DNA of 64,000 nucleotides from Skeletonema tropicum (taxonomy: Eukaryota > Bacillariophyta > Thalassiosirophyceae > Thalassiosirales > Thalassiosiraceae): the NCBI GenBank assembly GCA_037178625.1, contig CM074134.1:2046001-2110000 (forward strand), in the 5' to 3' direction. The position numbers and the translations under genes were made by a program. Below the pieces are notes generated by a model. The model ran no database searches. It was not told the origin of the DNA and worked only from the letters and a program-made list of their open reading frames with translations. This document shows, piece after piece, positions 8,555 through 18,666 of this stretch. Within the stretch, counting starts at the first letter, position 1. Each line of letters opens with the position of its first letter.

Positions 8555-10726
8555 CTACTTCTCAACAACTTGGTCTGTTTGCAATGGGGCTTCTTCTTCA
8601 TCGTCATTCGCATTCCTATCAAAATGTTCCCAAATCGAAGCACGTGCCGCCCAATTCGTCAAGGAATGATCCGTCGTACCAGCCCAAACTGTCTTGATTT
8701 GACCAAATCGATGACTCCAAAAATGATCCTTATCGCATTCATCACCAGGCTTGGCATTCTCCCACCCATCGTCGCGCAATGGATTTGCTGATCTGACATA
8801 CAGTGCCTTTGATGATTGTATCAATGATGAGATGTGAGGATGTCGCTTCAGCCATTGGATGGAATGAGTTGAGTCTGTAAAAGTGATGGCTTGTATCCTC
8901 GGAAGCAAGGTACTTTGATTTTGGTCCAACAGGTAGCGTACAAGTTGACCGCCTGCTGCCGAGTGTGCCAAAACGTAAATGCATCCATCACTATTTGCAG
9001 CAGGAATAATTGCATCCTCCACTCCTTCAACACTACAATCTTGCTGAAACAAGCTTCGGACACTTGCTTGGAATGTTTCCATCCCAACACGATCACCTCT
9101 TGCATTTGGATCAATCACTACGCAATTCATACCACGACTTCGAGCTTCTCGTAGTAACGGCAGAGCCGTGGAGGGTTCAAGGCCAGTTGTGAGCAAGTGT
9201 TGACGACTGAATATTCCAGCTGAGACTTTGCCTTTTCCTGTCGAAACCAAGAATGTATCATTGGACCGGTGTTCATTTTCAGTTCCGCTCTTACATCTAC
9301 CAACAAGTGCTCGAATAGGCTCCAGCACAATAATATTTCCCTCGTCATCTTTTGGCCAATCTCTAGTAGACTTGGAATCTGATGATGAGCTGGAAGATTG
9401 TTTATCAAATCGAGCACTAAGACCACCCCCCTTTCCATCGCACACAGTAACCCACACAAGATCACAAGCCTCCGCCATAATTTCTTGTGCTGCCGATTGA
9501 CAAAGATCTGCGATAGCATCATACATTTTACCATCTGCAATAAACTCCCGTCTATTCTCGTTTGTTATAGCAGTGTTGGATGGTGTATGGTAAAGCCGCG
9601 TTATACATTGTTCGCAACATTCGTCCGCTGTATTACTTTCAGTGCAAGCGTTGCACTTGTCTCGTTTAAACTCAAACCCAATGGAAGATAGAGTGCGTCT
9701 AGCTCTGGTTTCAAATAATGCGTTTGTAGCTTCAATAGTGTCGTCCACAGGAGTATCATTTTGCAGTGAATCATCTGTTGTGTCACCATCATCATTGTCC
9801 TTCTCACTGTACTCTTTCAAATCATGTCCACGCTGGTAAAGCTCACAAATATGTAAAATTGACATTACTTTTGCCTCGTGCTGATCCCAAGTCGTAGTCC
9901 CAGACAAGAGTACTCCACGGTATTGTTGCTTTAGAGATTTCTCCCTTTGTTCTTTTTGCTGTTGTTCAGATAATACGTTTCGTGATATTGTAGTGTTTGT
10001 ATGAAATATTGATGGTAGGTGAAACTTTTTCTTTAGTGAGAGTCGAGGAGATGAGTGAAATAAAGGCAAATGACGCCGTGGCTTTTGCTGTTTCGTGGTG
10101 GTTTGTTGTTTCAGTGGCTGAGATTGGTCCGCATGTTTCTTCTGTTCTTTATTGCTACATATATTTGTAGAAGGAATAGTACAAACTGATGGATCACATC
10201 CAGCAGTCTTTGTGTCACTGTGATGGGTTGTAGTCTCATTCGTTTGAACACTGTTGAATCTATGGCCCTGATGGTGATGGCGATTATGAGATGGAGAATG
10301 ATGTAAGATGTTTCCAACCTGATCAAGAAACCTTTTAAAACCATTCCCAGCATGATGATGATGTTGTGGAATATGTGATGGTGCTTGTGGTTGTGGACTT
10401 TCCACTTTTCCCTCTTCATCTACTGATGCCTCTATATTTTCACCATCAACATGATTGCCATTCTTTTCTATCACATCATTCTTTGACAAAGGCTCTGATG
10501 CGCACTTTCTAGGAGGATCACCCAATTCCGATGCCAATGAGTCGCTCAGCGGAGGCGAAATATGGGACAGTAATGATTTCAGACGATGAGCAGTTGCCTC
10601 ACCCATGGCATGTTTGGAATGTCGATGAGAACTCTCTTCAAGCCGTATCTGCGCGACGTCTGCGGCAACCGCCAGAGAAACGGGTTCTCTGGTATTTCTT
10701 GTCTCTTGTTGAGATGATTCTGTCAT
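8555..10726 (-). CDS. FAM172/Arb2-domain protein with long disordered N terminus
   Basis: A 723-aa protein. Residues 1-~270 are low-complexity, His/Gln/Ser-rich. The ordered part (~275-705) ends in an alpha/beta-hydrolase-like Arb2 region: a strand followed by AHSAAGGQLVRYL (the nucleophile-elbow position, Ser in H-S-A-x-G-G), then ITFTDSTHS, and finally VWAGTTDHSLTNWAARASIWEHF. In FAM172A-type proteins the same Gly-Thr-x-x-His...Trp...Ser arrangement closes the domain. A Cys cluster (CNACTESNTADECCEQC, about 357-373) may bind metal. Arb2 proteins act with Argonaute in fission yeast, and FAM172A has been linked to AGO2 import and splicing in animals (family knowledge); the role here is inferred. 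Intronless. The full-length transposon lies 81 bp upstream of its start codon and may affect its promoter. Confidence 0.72.
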   Translation of the reverse strand: MTESSQQETRNTREPVSLAVAADVAQIRLEESSHRHSKHAMGEATAHRLKSLLSHISPPLSDSLASELGDPPRKCASEPLSKNDVIEKNGNHVDGENIEASVDEEGKVESPQPQAPSHIPQHHHHAGNGFKRFLDQVGNILHHSPSHNRHHHQGHRFNSVQTNETTTHHSDTKTAGCDPSVCTIPSTNICSNKEQKKHADQSQPLKQQTTTKQQKPRRHLPLFHSSPRLSLKKKFHLPSIFHTNTTISRNVLSEQQQKEQREKSLKQQYRGVLLSGTTTWDQHEAKVMSILHICELYQRGHDLKEYSEKDNDDGDTTDDSLQNDTPVDDTIEATNALFETRARRTLSSIGFEFKRDKCNACTESNTADECCEQCITRLYHTPSNTAITNENRREFIADGKMYDAIADLCQSAAQEIMAEACDLVWVTVCDGKGGGLSARFDKQSSSSSSDSKSTRDWPKDDEGNIIVLEPIRALVGRCKSGTENEHRSNDTFLVSTGKGKVSAGIFSRQHLLTTGLEPSTALPLLREARSRGMNCVVIDPNARGDRVGMETFQASVRSLFQQDCSVEGVEDAIIPAANSDGCIYVLAHSAAGGQLVRYLLDQNQSTLLPRIQAITFTDSTHSIQWLKRHPHISSLIQSSKALYVRSANPLRDDGWENAKPGDECDKDHFWSHRFGQIKTVWAGTTDHSLTNWAARASIWEHFDRNANDDEEEAPLQTDQVVEK

Positions 10727-10799
10727 GATGAGGGGGGCTGGCTATTAGCTACACAACAACATGTTGTAGCCATTGAAATGTTCCTCCATATCGAGGTGT

Positions 10800-10822
10800 G
10801 GTAAAATAGGAGGGGTGGCCTC
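10800..10822. repeat. target duplication GGTAAAAT and left terminal inverted repeat of the full-length transposon
   Basis: GGTAAAAT (10800-10807) is followed by AGGAGGGGTGGCCTC (10808-10822). Both recur at the other end of the element, at 15344-15351 (direct) and 15329-15343 (inverted). Confidence 0.93.
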
Positions 10823-13800
10823 AACCTGTCCGCGAAATCGTTACATGTGTAACTGCTGGCTTCCTCGCTGATGACGTAGGAATTTAATTCCTACGTAAAC
10901 TTGTACTAGGATCTGTAACATCGGGTTACATGGGTAGGGAGGCTGAACCTCTACAAAAGTCTAACATGAAATAACCCCATTATTAATGAACTCAACCAAT
11001 TACATGCAACTTTCCAACTACATCGAGAATCAAATTCTCTCCAATACGCTTTGCAACCTCTTCCTTGTTGTAATCTGCATCATATAATTCGACATCTTCA
11101 TACTCACCAACTTCATTCTTCCGGAGCATTCGAATGTCTACCTTGTATGGCTTTGCTTCTTTCCCCCACTTCTTACTAGACGATTGACTTATCATCCACT
11201 TGTTGTAATGTTTATCATGAATCACCATGACACGAAATGGTCGTTGCACCGTAGTAGCGTTTGCTCCATTTCCAATCTTCACGTTTGCAATAATAACAAC
11301 ATCCCTCTCGATGAGAATATCCTCAGCAACTACTTCACCATCTTCATTTGATTTAATACGTTCGGGCGGAGAAGCTATCCAACGCTGCACCAATGATTTC
11401 ACTTTCCTTTCTTTGCTTGTAGAACCCATAACATGTTCTGTGCAAGCAAGGCTTGCACTTGCAGTCAGTACACAATCCTGCAACTCTTCTATTGAAGTGG
11501 AAACAATCATACTGCGGAAGCTCGACATCAACTTTTCTGCGTGGCTCTTTGAACCTGCGATTGTAGAAGTGAAGGGCGTTTGATCCTCAGCTGTCAATTC
11601 ATCATCACCCCCCAGTACAATAATATCATTATCATCCTTTCCCTTCTTCCCACTGTCATTAGCCTTCGTCATTTCTTCACCGAAGCGCTTAATGCGATCT
11701 TCTATCAGCTCAGCAAAATCATCCTTACCTTCATCATTGTCGTCATCTTGCATCGCTCCAGCCGAATTGTCAGCATTCCCCTGAACATCTTCGTAAGTAA
11801 ATGTGCGGGGAAGGTAGCGGATTAGTTCATCTCTCAGATCAATACGGGAAGAGAATGATCTACAGAAGGGTGATATTTCATTGTTTAATACACCAAGTAC
11901 ATCAAACAACTTCCTCATGTATTTGGATGAGAATGTAATAATTTTCGACACAGTTTCCCACATCTGCTGCGCAACATAATCACCATCATCCGAAATAATA
12001 ACAGTCCCCCTCATCATCGTATCATCACTGGGCGCTAGAGTTGCCTCAAAGAAGTTTTTCCACGTGGCTTGGTATCCCTTCTGTGGGTCTCGGGATGGTC
12101 GGAAGAGGTGCTTGTACATTTGCTTCATGCGGCGGTTTAATTTTTCAGCAAGCTGCGCAAATTCCAACACAGTGAACTCTCGAATCATTTGACGAAGTTG
12201 CCCGAACATATGCTCAGCGGCTTCACTTGTGGTGAACCTCGGCTTGGGGACATCATCTCTCAACACAAGAAACATTAATGAGATAACCTCTACTACAACA
12301 TTTCGTTTCGTGATCATAGATACACCATTAATTGTTGTAAGCCATATCATAGAACACCACAAGTACTGAGCTCGATGTAGCGCAGGAATTTCACCGTCAA
12401 GTGCATGGAGATGCAGGCGAAGGAAGAAGAGTGTCATAGCCAATACAACTTTATCTCCATCACATGTTGATCCAAACCGCGGTTCAGCCATAAAGATCTT
12501 GCGAATGCTATCATCAGAGTAAAGCTTCAGGACAAGATGATCGGATGCAAAGTCGGGCGGTCGAAGTAACTCCATGGAGACGTTGCCCAGTTTAAGAAGA
12601 CCAGCATCAATGGTAAACTTGCCCATTGTAGCGCAAACTACATCGCCACCAGCAGTAACTTGATGACGCCAAGACTTGCAGTTATGCTTGGCATCTGTGG
12701 CGCCAGTGTGGTTTTGTTTGCAGGAGAGGAACTCACAAATAGCAAGCCACACGTGCCTGCTCTCACAAGATACGCCATCAACAGTAAAGTTCAGAAAATG
12801 ACGAGAGGGAATGCCCAAGGAATTCAGACCAGATGCTGTCGCAACCTCCATTGCCTTGACAAACTCATTCGATTCATTATTTGATTGCGGCCGTGCAGCA
12901 ACAATTTCTGATTTCGCCACTCCTTTGGGAGCATTCTGGAACGTCAGAACACAAACCTTCACTTCGGTGGCTTTCGGAATTTTATCACTATCCAACATTG
13001 CTTTCACATCATCTTTTGACATCCCTACGATAGGAATGATGTGCTGTGGATATTCCCCTCCCAAAATAGCACCATACCCATAGCTCACTTCCACGACCGT
13101 TGCAACCTTTGTCGCATCAATCGCAAGAGAAAAGGACTCACCCCTATTGCTTCCAATTTTCTCATCCGGTGAAAGACGTCTCTTGATTGCATCAACAATC
13201 CTCTTAACAACTAGTGCATCTTTCTCACCAGAATCACAAATACACGGCTCCCTTTCTTTGGCATTCAACTTCTTCATCCAGCGGGTACATGGCCCCCCAA
13301 GGTTTGCAGAGACCACTTGCGCGGCGGTTGGATCATATGTGTTAATGAAGCGAAAGAAGTTGACAACAATTTCTTCTGTGGCTGCATTGGACCCATACTT
13401 TTCCTTTGCAACGGCAGCTTTCATCAGAGCAACAATGATAGAGTTTCGAAAGGCTGGCTTCTTTTTGTACAGCTCTGCAGCATTTTTGAATAAGTCATCA
13501 ACACCGGGGACAGAGTCTGGAGGAACGTACTCAAACGTCAATTGATCACTGCGGGGGGCAGTCTTGCTTCGTAACGAGCACATGTAGTTGTAGTAGTCAA
13601 CAAGATTCTTTGTCTCTTGCAGGAGCTGGAGTCCCCAGGAGTTGAACTGTGTATCACTAATTTTAGTGAACTTGATGGCATCTTCCATGTCGATGACGGA
13701 AAGATTAGACCTTCGTCTCAGTTCAAGAGCCCTCGAGAGAGTAGTACGCCATTTATTCAAACAGGTGCCTGGATTGCTACCACCTTTCTTCAGCCTTAAT

Positions 13801-15343
13801 GTTTTGCAATCATTGCAAACCATTCCACCATCTTTACCCGGAAAGACTCCCCTCTTAGTGCACGACCTTGATACAATTGATGGAGCGCCAGCGTAGACAC
13901 CAACAATCCATCCCTGCGTTGGCAGTGGCCTGACGTAAGTCGCGTACAGTTTGACATGACTTGTCTTATCCCCATTTACTGAGTTGAATATTCCAGCACA
14001 TGCTGATTTCCTGAAAAGAGACAACAAACAACAAATCATTAACTACAGATGCGTTGAAATAGTACACACAAAATAGCATGAGCAACTTACGCAGAATCCA
14101 AGACACCAGCAGCCTCCACATCAATTATGTCTGTGGTTGAATTGCGAGGTTTGACCTCTGGTTTCTTCTTCTTCTGTATTGGATAAAACTTCGTCATCGA
14201 ACTACCAGTCTGTGTCTTGTTCTTCTTGCCCCTTTTCTTGTTCTCTCTCTTTTCACCTTCACGAGCTGCCACATGATTCAAGTGTCCTTGGGTGGTCAAG
14301 TGACCACCCGGCCCACTCCAATTATAAACATTGAATTTTGGTTTCATAGAAATGATGCCGTTTGTCCGTCCAGTGCCAAGACAAAGAGCACATTCAATCC
14401 ATTCGCCATTTTCATCGATTCTGCGGATATCTTCTCTGCATGCAATTTTATCGGGCCATGACGGAGGGGGTGTTGTGTCAGTGGCATCAACATTTTTCAG
14501 CGTGATTGTCCGTTCTTTGGATTTAGTGATGTTGCCAATGCCAATGCCATCCTCCTTTTTGTTAGACTTAGTAAGAGGTACATCAGACTTGTTGCCGTCC
14601 GCTGCCGCCATGTTGGATTTTTTTTCGGGAACACCAGGAGGATGGAGGGAAGATACGGCAGATTCTGTTGGTTGACTTTCAGCGGCGGCAATCACTGTTG
14701 CTGGGGGGGCAGGCGGATCATTGACGAGAAGGGGGGAGGTAGATCTGGAGGTAGACGGCAGAGATTCGGAGGGTGCATTATTGACGGAAGTTGTGTCATT
14801 AATATTATTCATAGTAGATGTTTTGACAAGACGCTGCGTTGCAGGGGACGACCCATTCTCCCCATGTCGCTCCGCCTGTACCTCTTTGGACGAAACAGCA
14901 TTCGACTCAATTTCATTATTGATGTTGTTTTGGGCAATGGAGGTGTTGCTGTGACTTTTTTGGTTGTCGACATATTTTGGATTTACCTTCCTCAATCGTT
15001 TCGAGCCTACTTCTACTGTGTCCCCTCTCTCTTTACGCTGCTTGTCAGCCCATTCATCATACTTCATTTTGTTTGACGACATATTGTTGATGATCTATGT
15101 TGTCTATTTAATGTTCCATGGTGAATCTCTCTCTCATGGACACTATTATTTTTATTTGATGGTCGGTGGTGGTGGCTCGGGAAACTTGTCAGCCAAATCG
15201 TTACATGTGTAACTCTCAGATGTCTCGTGGCTGCCACACTATTAGCAAAAATGGTTACAGGAGTAACTGTCCGATGTCTCGTGGCTGACAACTTGGTTAC
15301 TTAGCGGAATTAGTATGGTTCTACGTACGAGGCCACCCCTCCT
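10808..15343 (-). mobile_element. full-length cut-and-paste DNA transposon (8-bp TSD, hAT-like or P-like)
   Basis: Seen: 4536 bp with perfect 15-bp terminal inverted repeats and a perfect 8-bp target duplication GGTAAAAT. One intron-containing transposase gene fills the interior on the minus strand. Both subterminal regions carry GTTAC...GTAAC motifs (for example GTTACATGTGTAAC near 10850 and 15200) and one end has a near-perfect palindrome ACGTAGGAATT/AATTCCTACGT near 10877-10899; these are candidate transposase-binding sites. An 8-bp duplication is typical of the hAT and P superfamilies (established knowledge). The termini do not start with the CA usual for those groups, so the superfamily is left open. 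Everything needed for movement appears intact. Confidence 0.92.
10992..15082 (-). CDS. DNA transposase, two exons, apparently intact
   Basis: Exon 1 (15082-14091) and exon 2 (14010-10992) are joined by an 80-bp GT-AG intron (14090-14011). The phase is preserved (...LDSA/KSACAGIFNS...), giving 1336 aa. Exon 1 encodes a disordered basic N terminus and a zinc-finger-like segment ECALCLGTG...GGHLTTQGHLNH (C-x2-C...H-x7-H), then a Lys-rich stretch with SSMTKFYPIQKKKK. Exon 2 contains a possible RNase H-like core: SLAIDATKVA (first Asp), FLNFTVDGVSCESRHVW (second Asp) and TSEAAEHMFGQLRQMIREF with a late Glu, the last resembling the E-x-x-F-G-x-I/L-R box of P/Kolobok/hAT-like transposases. The Asp/Asp/Glu assignment is inference. 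No internal stops. The two reading frames on either side of the intron might be mistaken for two genes. Confidence 0.85.
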
Positions 15344-15351
15344 GGTAAAAT
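15329..15351. repeat. right terminal inverted repeat and target duplication of the full-length transposon
   Basis: GAGGCCACCCCTCCT (15329-15343) followed by GGTAAAAT (15344-15351); exact counterparts of 10808-10822 and 10800-10807. Confidence 0.93.
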
Positions 15352-15388
15352 CCAAAATCTGAAAGCTGACAATTTTTGACATTTAAGA

Positions 15389-15825
15389 TGCGGAGTACCG
15401 GTCTACACACATTCCACATTTTCATATCAATTCCGACGTATTCCTTTTACGAGAAAGTCATCACCAAGATCCCAGTGAAAATCTTGATGCTCTGCGACCC
15501 AGTAAATGAATCATCGAAAGTTATTTGTTCTGAGATATCTACAAAATGTTCATCATCCTCTTTCTACCGCCTCAATCATTTACTCGTCCATTTGTACCCG
15601 TATATCAACAACACGCAAGTTCAACTCTTCTTTCAGCTTTTTAAAGTCCGCAAACACTGAATCTAAATCTTCTTGGTCCATCCTACCTACTCGTTGTAAC
15701 TACCTCTGCATTAATGACAAAGTCACGCTTATTCTGTTCTCCACCTCCACGTCGAATCTCTGTTTGTACATCTTCAATCGACATATTTCGTCGAGCAATT
15801 GCTTCGGCGATGGCAGCAAGAACAA
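15389..15825 (-). pseudogene. decayed partial copy of the 3' end of the Mpv17-ACT gene
   Basis: The segment matches 18419-18896, the last ~80 codons plus 3' flank of the Mpv17-ACT gene, in the same orientation. The copy includes the coding sequence from AAIAEAIARRNMSIEDVQTEIRR to the stop and beyond, but carries small insertions (an extra Gly pair after EIRRG and a 4-base insertion at the MDQ segment) that shift the frame. It also lacks a ~45-bp stretch of the downstream flank present in the source copy. Upstream of the match the coding sequence is absent. It is a truncated duplicate, starting 38 bp beyond the transposon's target duplication. Confidence 0.85.
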
Positions 15826-16487
15826 AGTGACTATTCCGCACTGTGGCTATGTACTCTAAGTCTAAGTACGGACAAAATACTAGACTAGGTAGATGTGACA
15901 TGTCCTGCAGGTGGTCAGGCCCCAGATTCGGGGAGTACGATAGGGCGTGCCCACAAAGAATCGATTTGGGGAGAGGTTTCACGAAGTTTTGGGTCATTTT
16001 GAGGGTATATTGTCATTTTACGGGGAGTATGAGCTGATATATACCCACTGTCAAGATTTTGGGGCTCACGCACGCGGCGACGGAGAGATAGATAGATAGA
16101 TTATTTTAGTCACTACTCTCGAAGTAGAGAGACACCAGTGTCAGTAGAGAAACGACGGAGAGATACTACCATACTCCTACTTACCCAAAAGGTCAAGTCT
16201 GAATTAATCACGAAGACAAATGATGGGTCACGAAATTTGACCCTCTACTTGCGGAATTAATACAAAATTCAAGCGAACAAATTCAAGGTACTTTGACGGA
16301 AGCATTTATTCACGGAACACGCCTTGACGGAAGCAAGCTCTTGTACAATCTTCTTACTTTGTACGAGCCTCGCTCACTCGAACTCTTGTGCGATGCGTTG
16401 GTAGTGTTCATTCTTCAAGACATTGGCAAACAGGTATCGACCTTGAACCCAGCAATCCGGCCTCTAGAAAATCAGAAAAGAATCGAC
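15826..16487. other. intergenic stretch and uncertain 5' region of the next gene
   Basis: 15826-16223 shows no gene; it has a short GATA run near 16087-16102. From 16224 a frame continuous with the next gene is open without any ATG (WVTKFDPLLAEL... through the region with LLTLYEPRSLELLCDALVVF), and its composition is protein-like. Either there is an upstream exon I could not identify or the gene has lost its original start. Confidence 0.4.
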
Positions 16488-18280
16488 ATGAATCCAAATA
16501 CTACTTTGCATACAATGGGCTTGTTTTCCAATGAAGGGACGCCTCCCGAGTCGGTTATCCCTCCTGCACTCAAACTCACTTCCTGGGAAGACATGTGTGA
16601 AGAAGGTGGCGGTGGTACTCTCATCATCTTCATCCTGCTCCTTCTTATCTACTTGGTTACTCACCACTTCATCTTTATTTCTGGAGGCGAGCCTCTCCAT
16701 AATGTCACGAGTCCTCTCTACGAGCACAACTTAGGCAGGGCGAATCAGTCGAGGTTTCGAAGATTCATGCTAACATTTGAGAAGCGATTCATACTTCCTT
16801 TTGTCCCAACGCAGCTTGACTCTTTTGTCATGTGGATATTCATGTGGCACTTCGTAATCACAATTCCTATGGGAATTACGAGATATTATGAAGGGAGGTG
16901 GGCGCATGACTTCATCACGCTGCAAGGGCCTTTGAATTTGATTTCACATGCATTTGGCTGCGGAACTCTTAATCTCACTGCCATCCCGTAAGTGAAACTG
17001 TGAACCCAAGCACGGAAATGATGTTCTCACACTTCACAGCCCTTACAAATTGCCCTTCGTCCTCCTATATCAATTGAAACAGGTACACTGAAGTTCTTGA
17101 CGAGATTCCAGCCAGTTATCCGCCTCCTCCCAAGGAAGATAAGTACGGAAGAATAGATTACCTCTTTGGTCTCCACTTGGCTATTGGCATCATTTGGCTC
17201 GTCGTTGGCTTCATCCAGATCTACAAGGCAAAGAAGAACGGATGGTCCCGGACTGACGAGATAAACCGAAAAGCTCATCGGATCTTTGGAAAGTTCGCCT
17301 TATTCACGGTATTGTTACACACCTGCATAACGGCAATTATGACGTTGGAAAATCCTGCCAACCAACACCGTATTATCAAATTTGCGTATGCTGCCATAGT
17401 CTTCCATGCAAGTTCAAACATTTGGCAAGGAGTCAAGTACGCAATTTTGACCAGGAACCGCCGCGAAGACGATGATCATCTCTTGTACAAAAAGAAGCAT
17501 GAAATGTATATGTTTTATGTGTACACGAGAAGTACTTTGGGCGCTGCAACAATCAGAGTTACGGCGTGGGCGCTTTGGCTTGTTGGTCAGTTTTTGTCGT
17601 AAGTCATGTGTGATTTTTGGTGATGCTTGCACATTCAAAATTCGTGATACCTAAACCCCTGCTCACTTTGCCGTATCTTACCTTCAATCAGAGAGGAGAA
17701 TAGGATTCTAATCGATAGAGGAGCTTGCCAAACATATGCCCCACAGGGTATAAGTGATGCCACAGACTGCTGGAGACCAGTCTATCTCAACTTAATGTTT
17801 ACTGGTCTCATTGTTTTGTGGATCGAGGTCCTCTTTATAGCCTTGAAGAACCACGACGACGACGTGAACAAATTGCCTCCTAAAATCCGTGCTGGAATCA
17901 TGCAGAAAATGAAAGCAGAAAAGAAGAAAAAAAGGGCCGCGCTTGAACAGCAGTTCATTACTGCTGTTCTAAGTACTCTTCTCGTTTTGGCAGATCCATT
18001 CATCGAAAAGAGTCTTGCATCATCCTCTTTGCCTGGTTTTCTTGTCACTGTGTTGAGCAATCTCGCGGAATTCTCCGCGTCTGTGTGGTACATAATCGTT
18101 CATGTTTCTGATTATGTGAGGGACTTTTTGCAAGAGCACATTCACGATCCTGCTGATCATACCTACACGCACGCAGCAAGGAGATTTGGTCTACGCTTGT
18201 ATCTCATTGATAACGATGAAGATGAAGACAATGATAATCTTCATCATTTTGATGATAATGAGCATCTACATGAGGAGTAA
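16488..18280 (+). CDS. polytopic membrane protein with paired His in membrane helices, three exons
   Basis: Exons 16488-16987, 17083-17598 and 17692-18280 with GT-AG introns of 95 and 93 bp, both in phase 2 (TAIP/YTEVLDE and QFLS/EENRIL); 534 aa from this ATG. I count seven to eight membrane spans: LIIFILLLLIYLVTHHFIF, SFVMWIFMWHFVITIPMGI, LFGLHLAIGIIWLVVGF, FGKFALFTVLLHTCITAI, one with FAYAAIVFHASSNIW, ATIRVTAWALWLVGQFL, LNLMFTGLIVLWIEVLF and one near the C terminus. His residues sit inside several spans, a pattern compatible with haem b ligation as in cytochrome b561-like proteins, but no diagnostic motif was recognised. The C-terminal tail is acidic. The start is uncertain because the frame stays open upstream to 16224. 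Confidence 0.65.
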
Positions 18281-18666
18281 AAAGCCGAACGATTAAGTCG
18301 AAACAACTGTGGTACCTTGAGGATTATCAAATCATTTGTTGTTCGTCTGAGTCTGATGTTCATCATAAGAGCTCTACGTCTTGCTGAGACATGGGTACTT
18401 GTTTTTTTTTCTAAATAAGTGCGGAGTATCGTACCGGTCCATACACATTCCACATTTTCATATCAATTCCGACGTATGCCTAGATCGTTTTTACGAGAAA
18501 GTCATCACCAAGATCCAAGTGAAATCTTGAGCTCTGCAACCCAGCTACTTCAGTATGTACCAGAGAAAAAACAGAGATAGACAAACAGTAAATGAATCAA
18601 TCGAAAGTTATTTGTTTTGAGATATCTACAAAATGTTCACCATCCTCTTTCTACCGCCTCAATCAT

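Noticed and set aside
11227..15291. Plus-strand open frames inside the transposon, for example 13147-13545 and 14642-15076
   Set aside because: They are antisense to the transposase, lack protein-like motifs and exist only because the coding strand is open.
10808..15343. Assigning the transposon firmly to hAT
   Set aside because: The 8-bp duplication fits, but P-type elements also make 8-bp duplications, the ends lack the usual CA start and the late-Glu box looks more P/Kolobok-like; left open.
16087..16102. GATA microsatellite
   Set aside because: Only about four units; too short to be notable.
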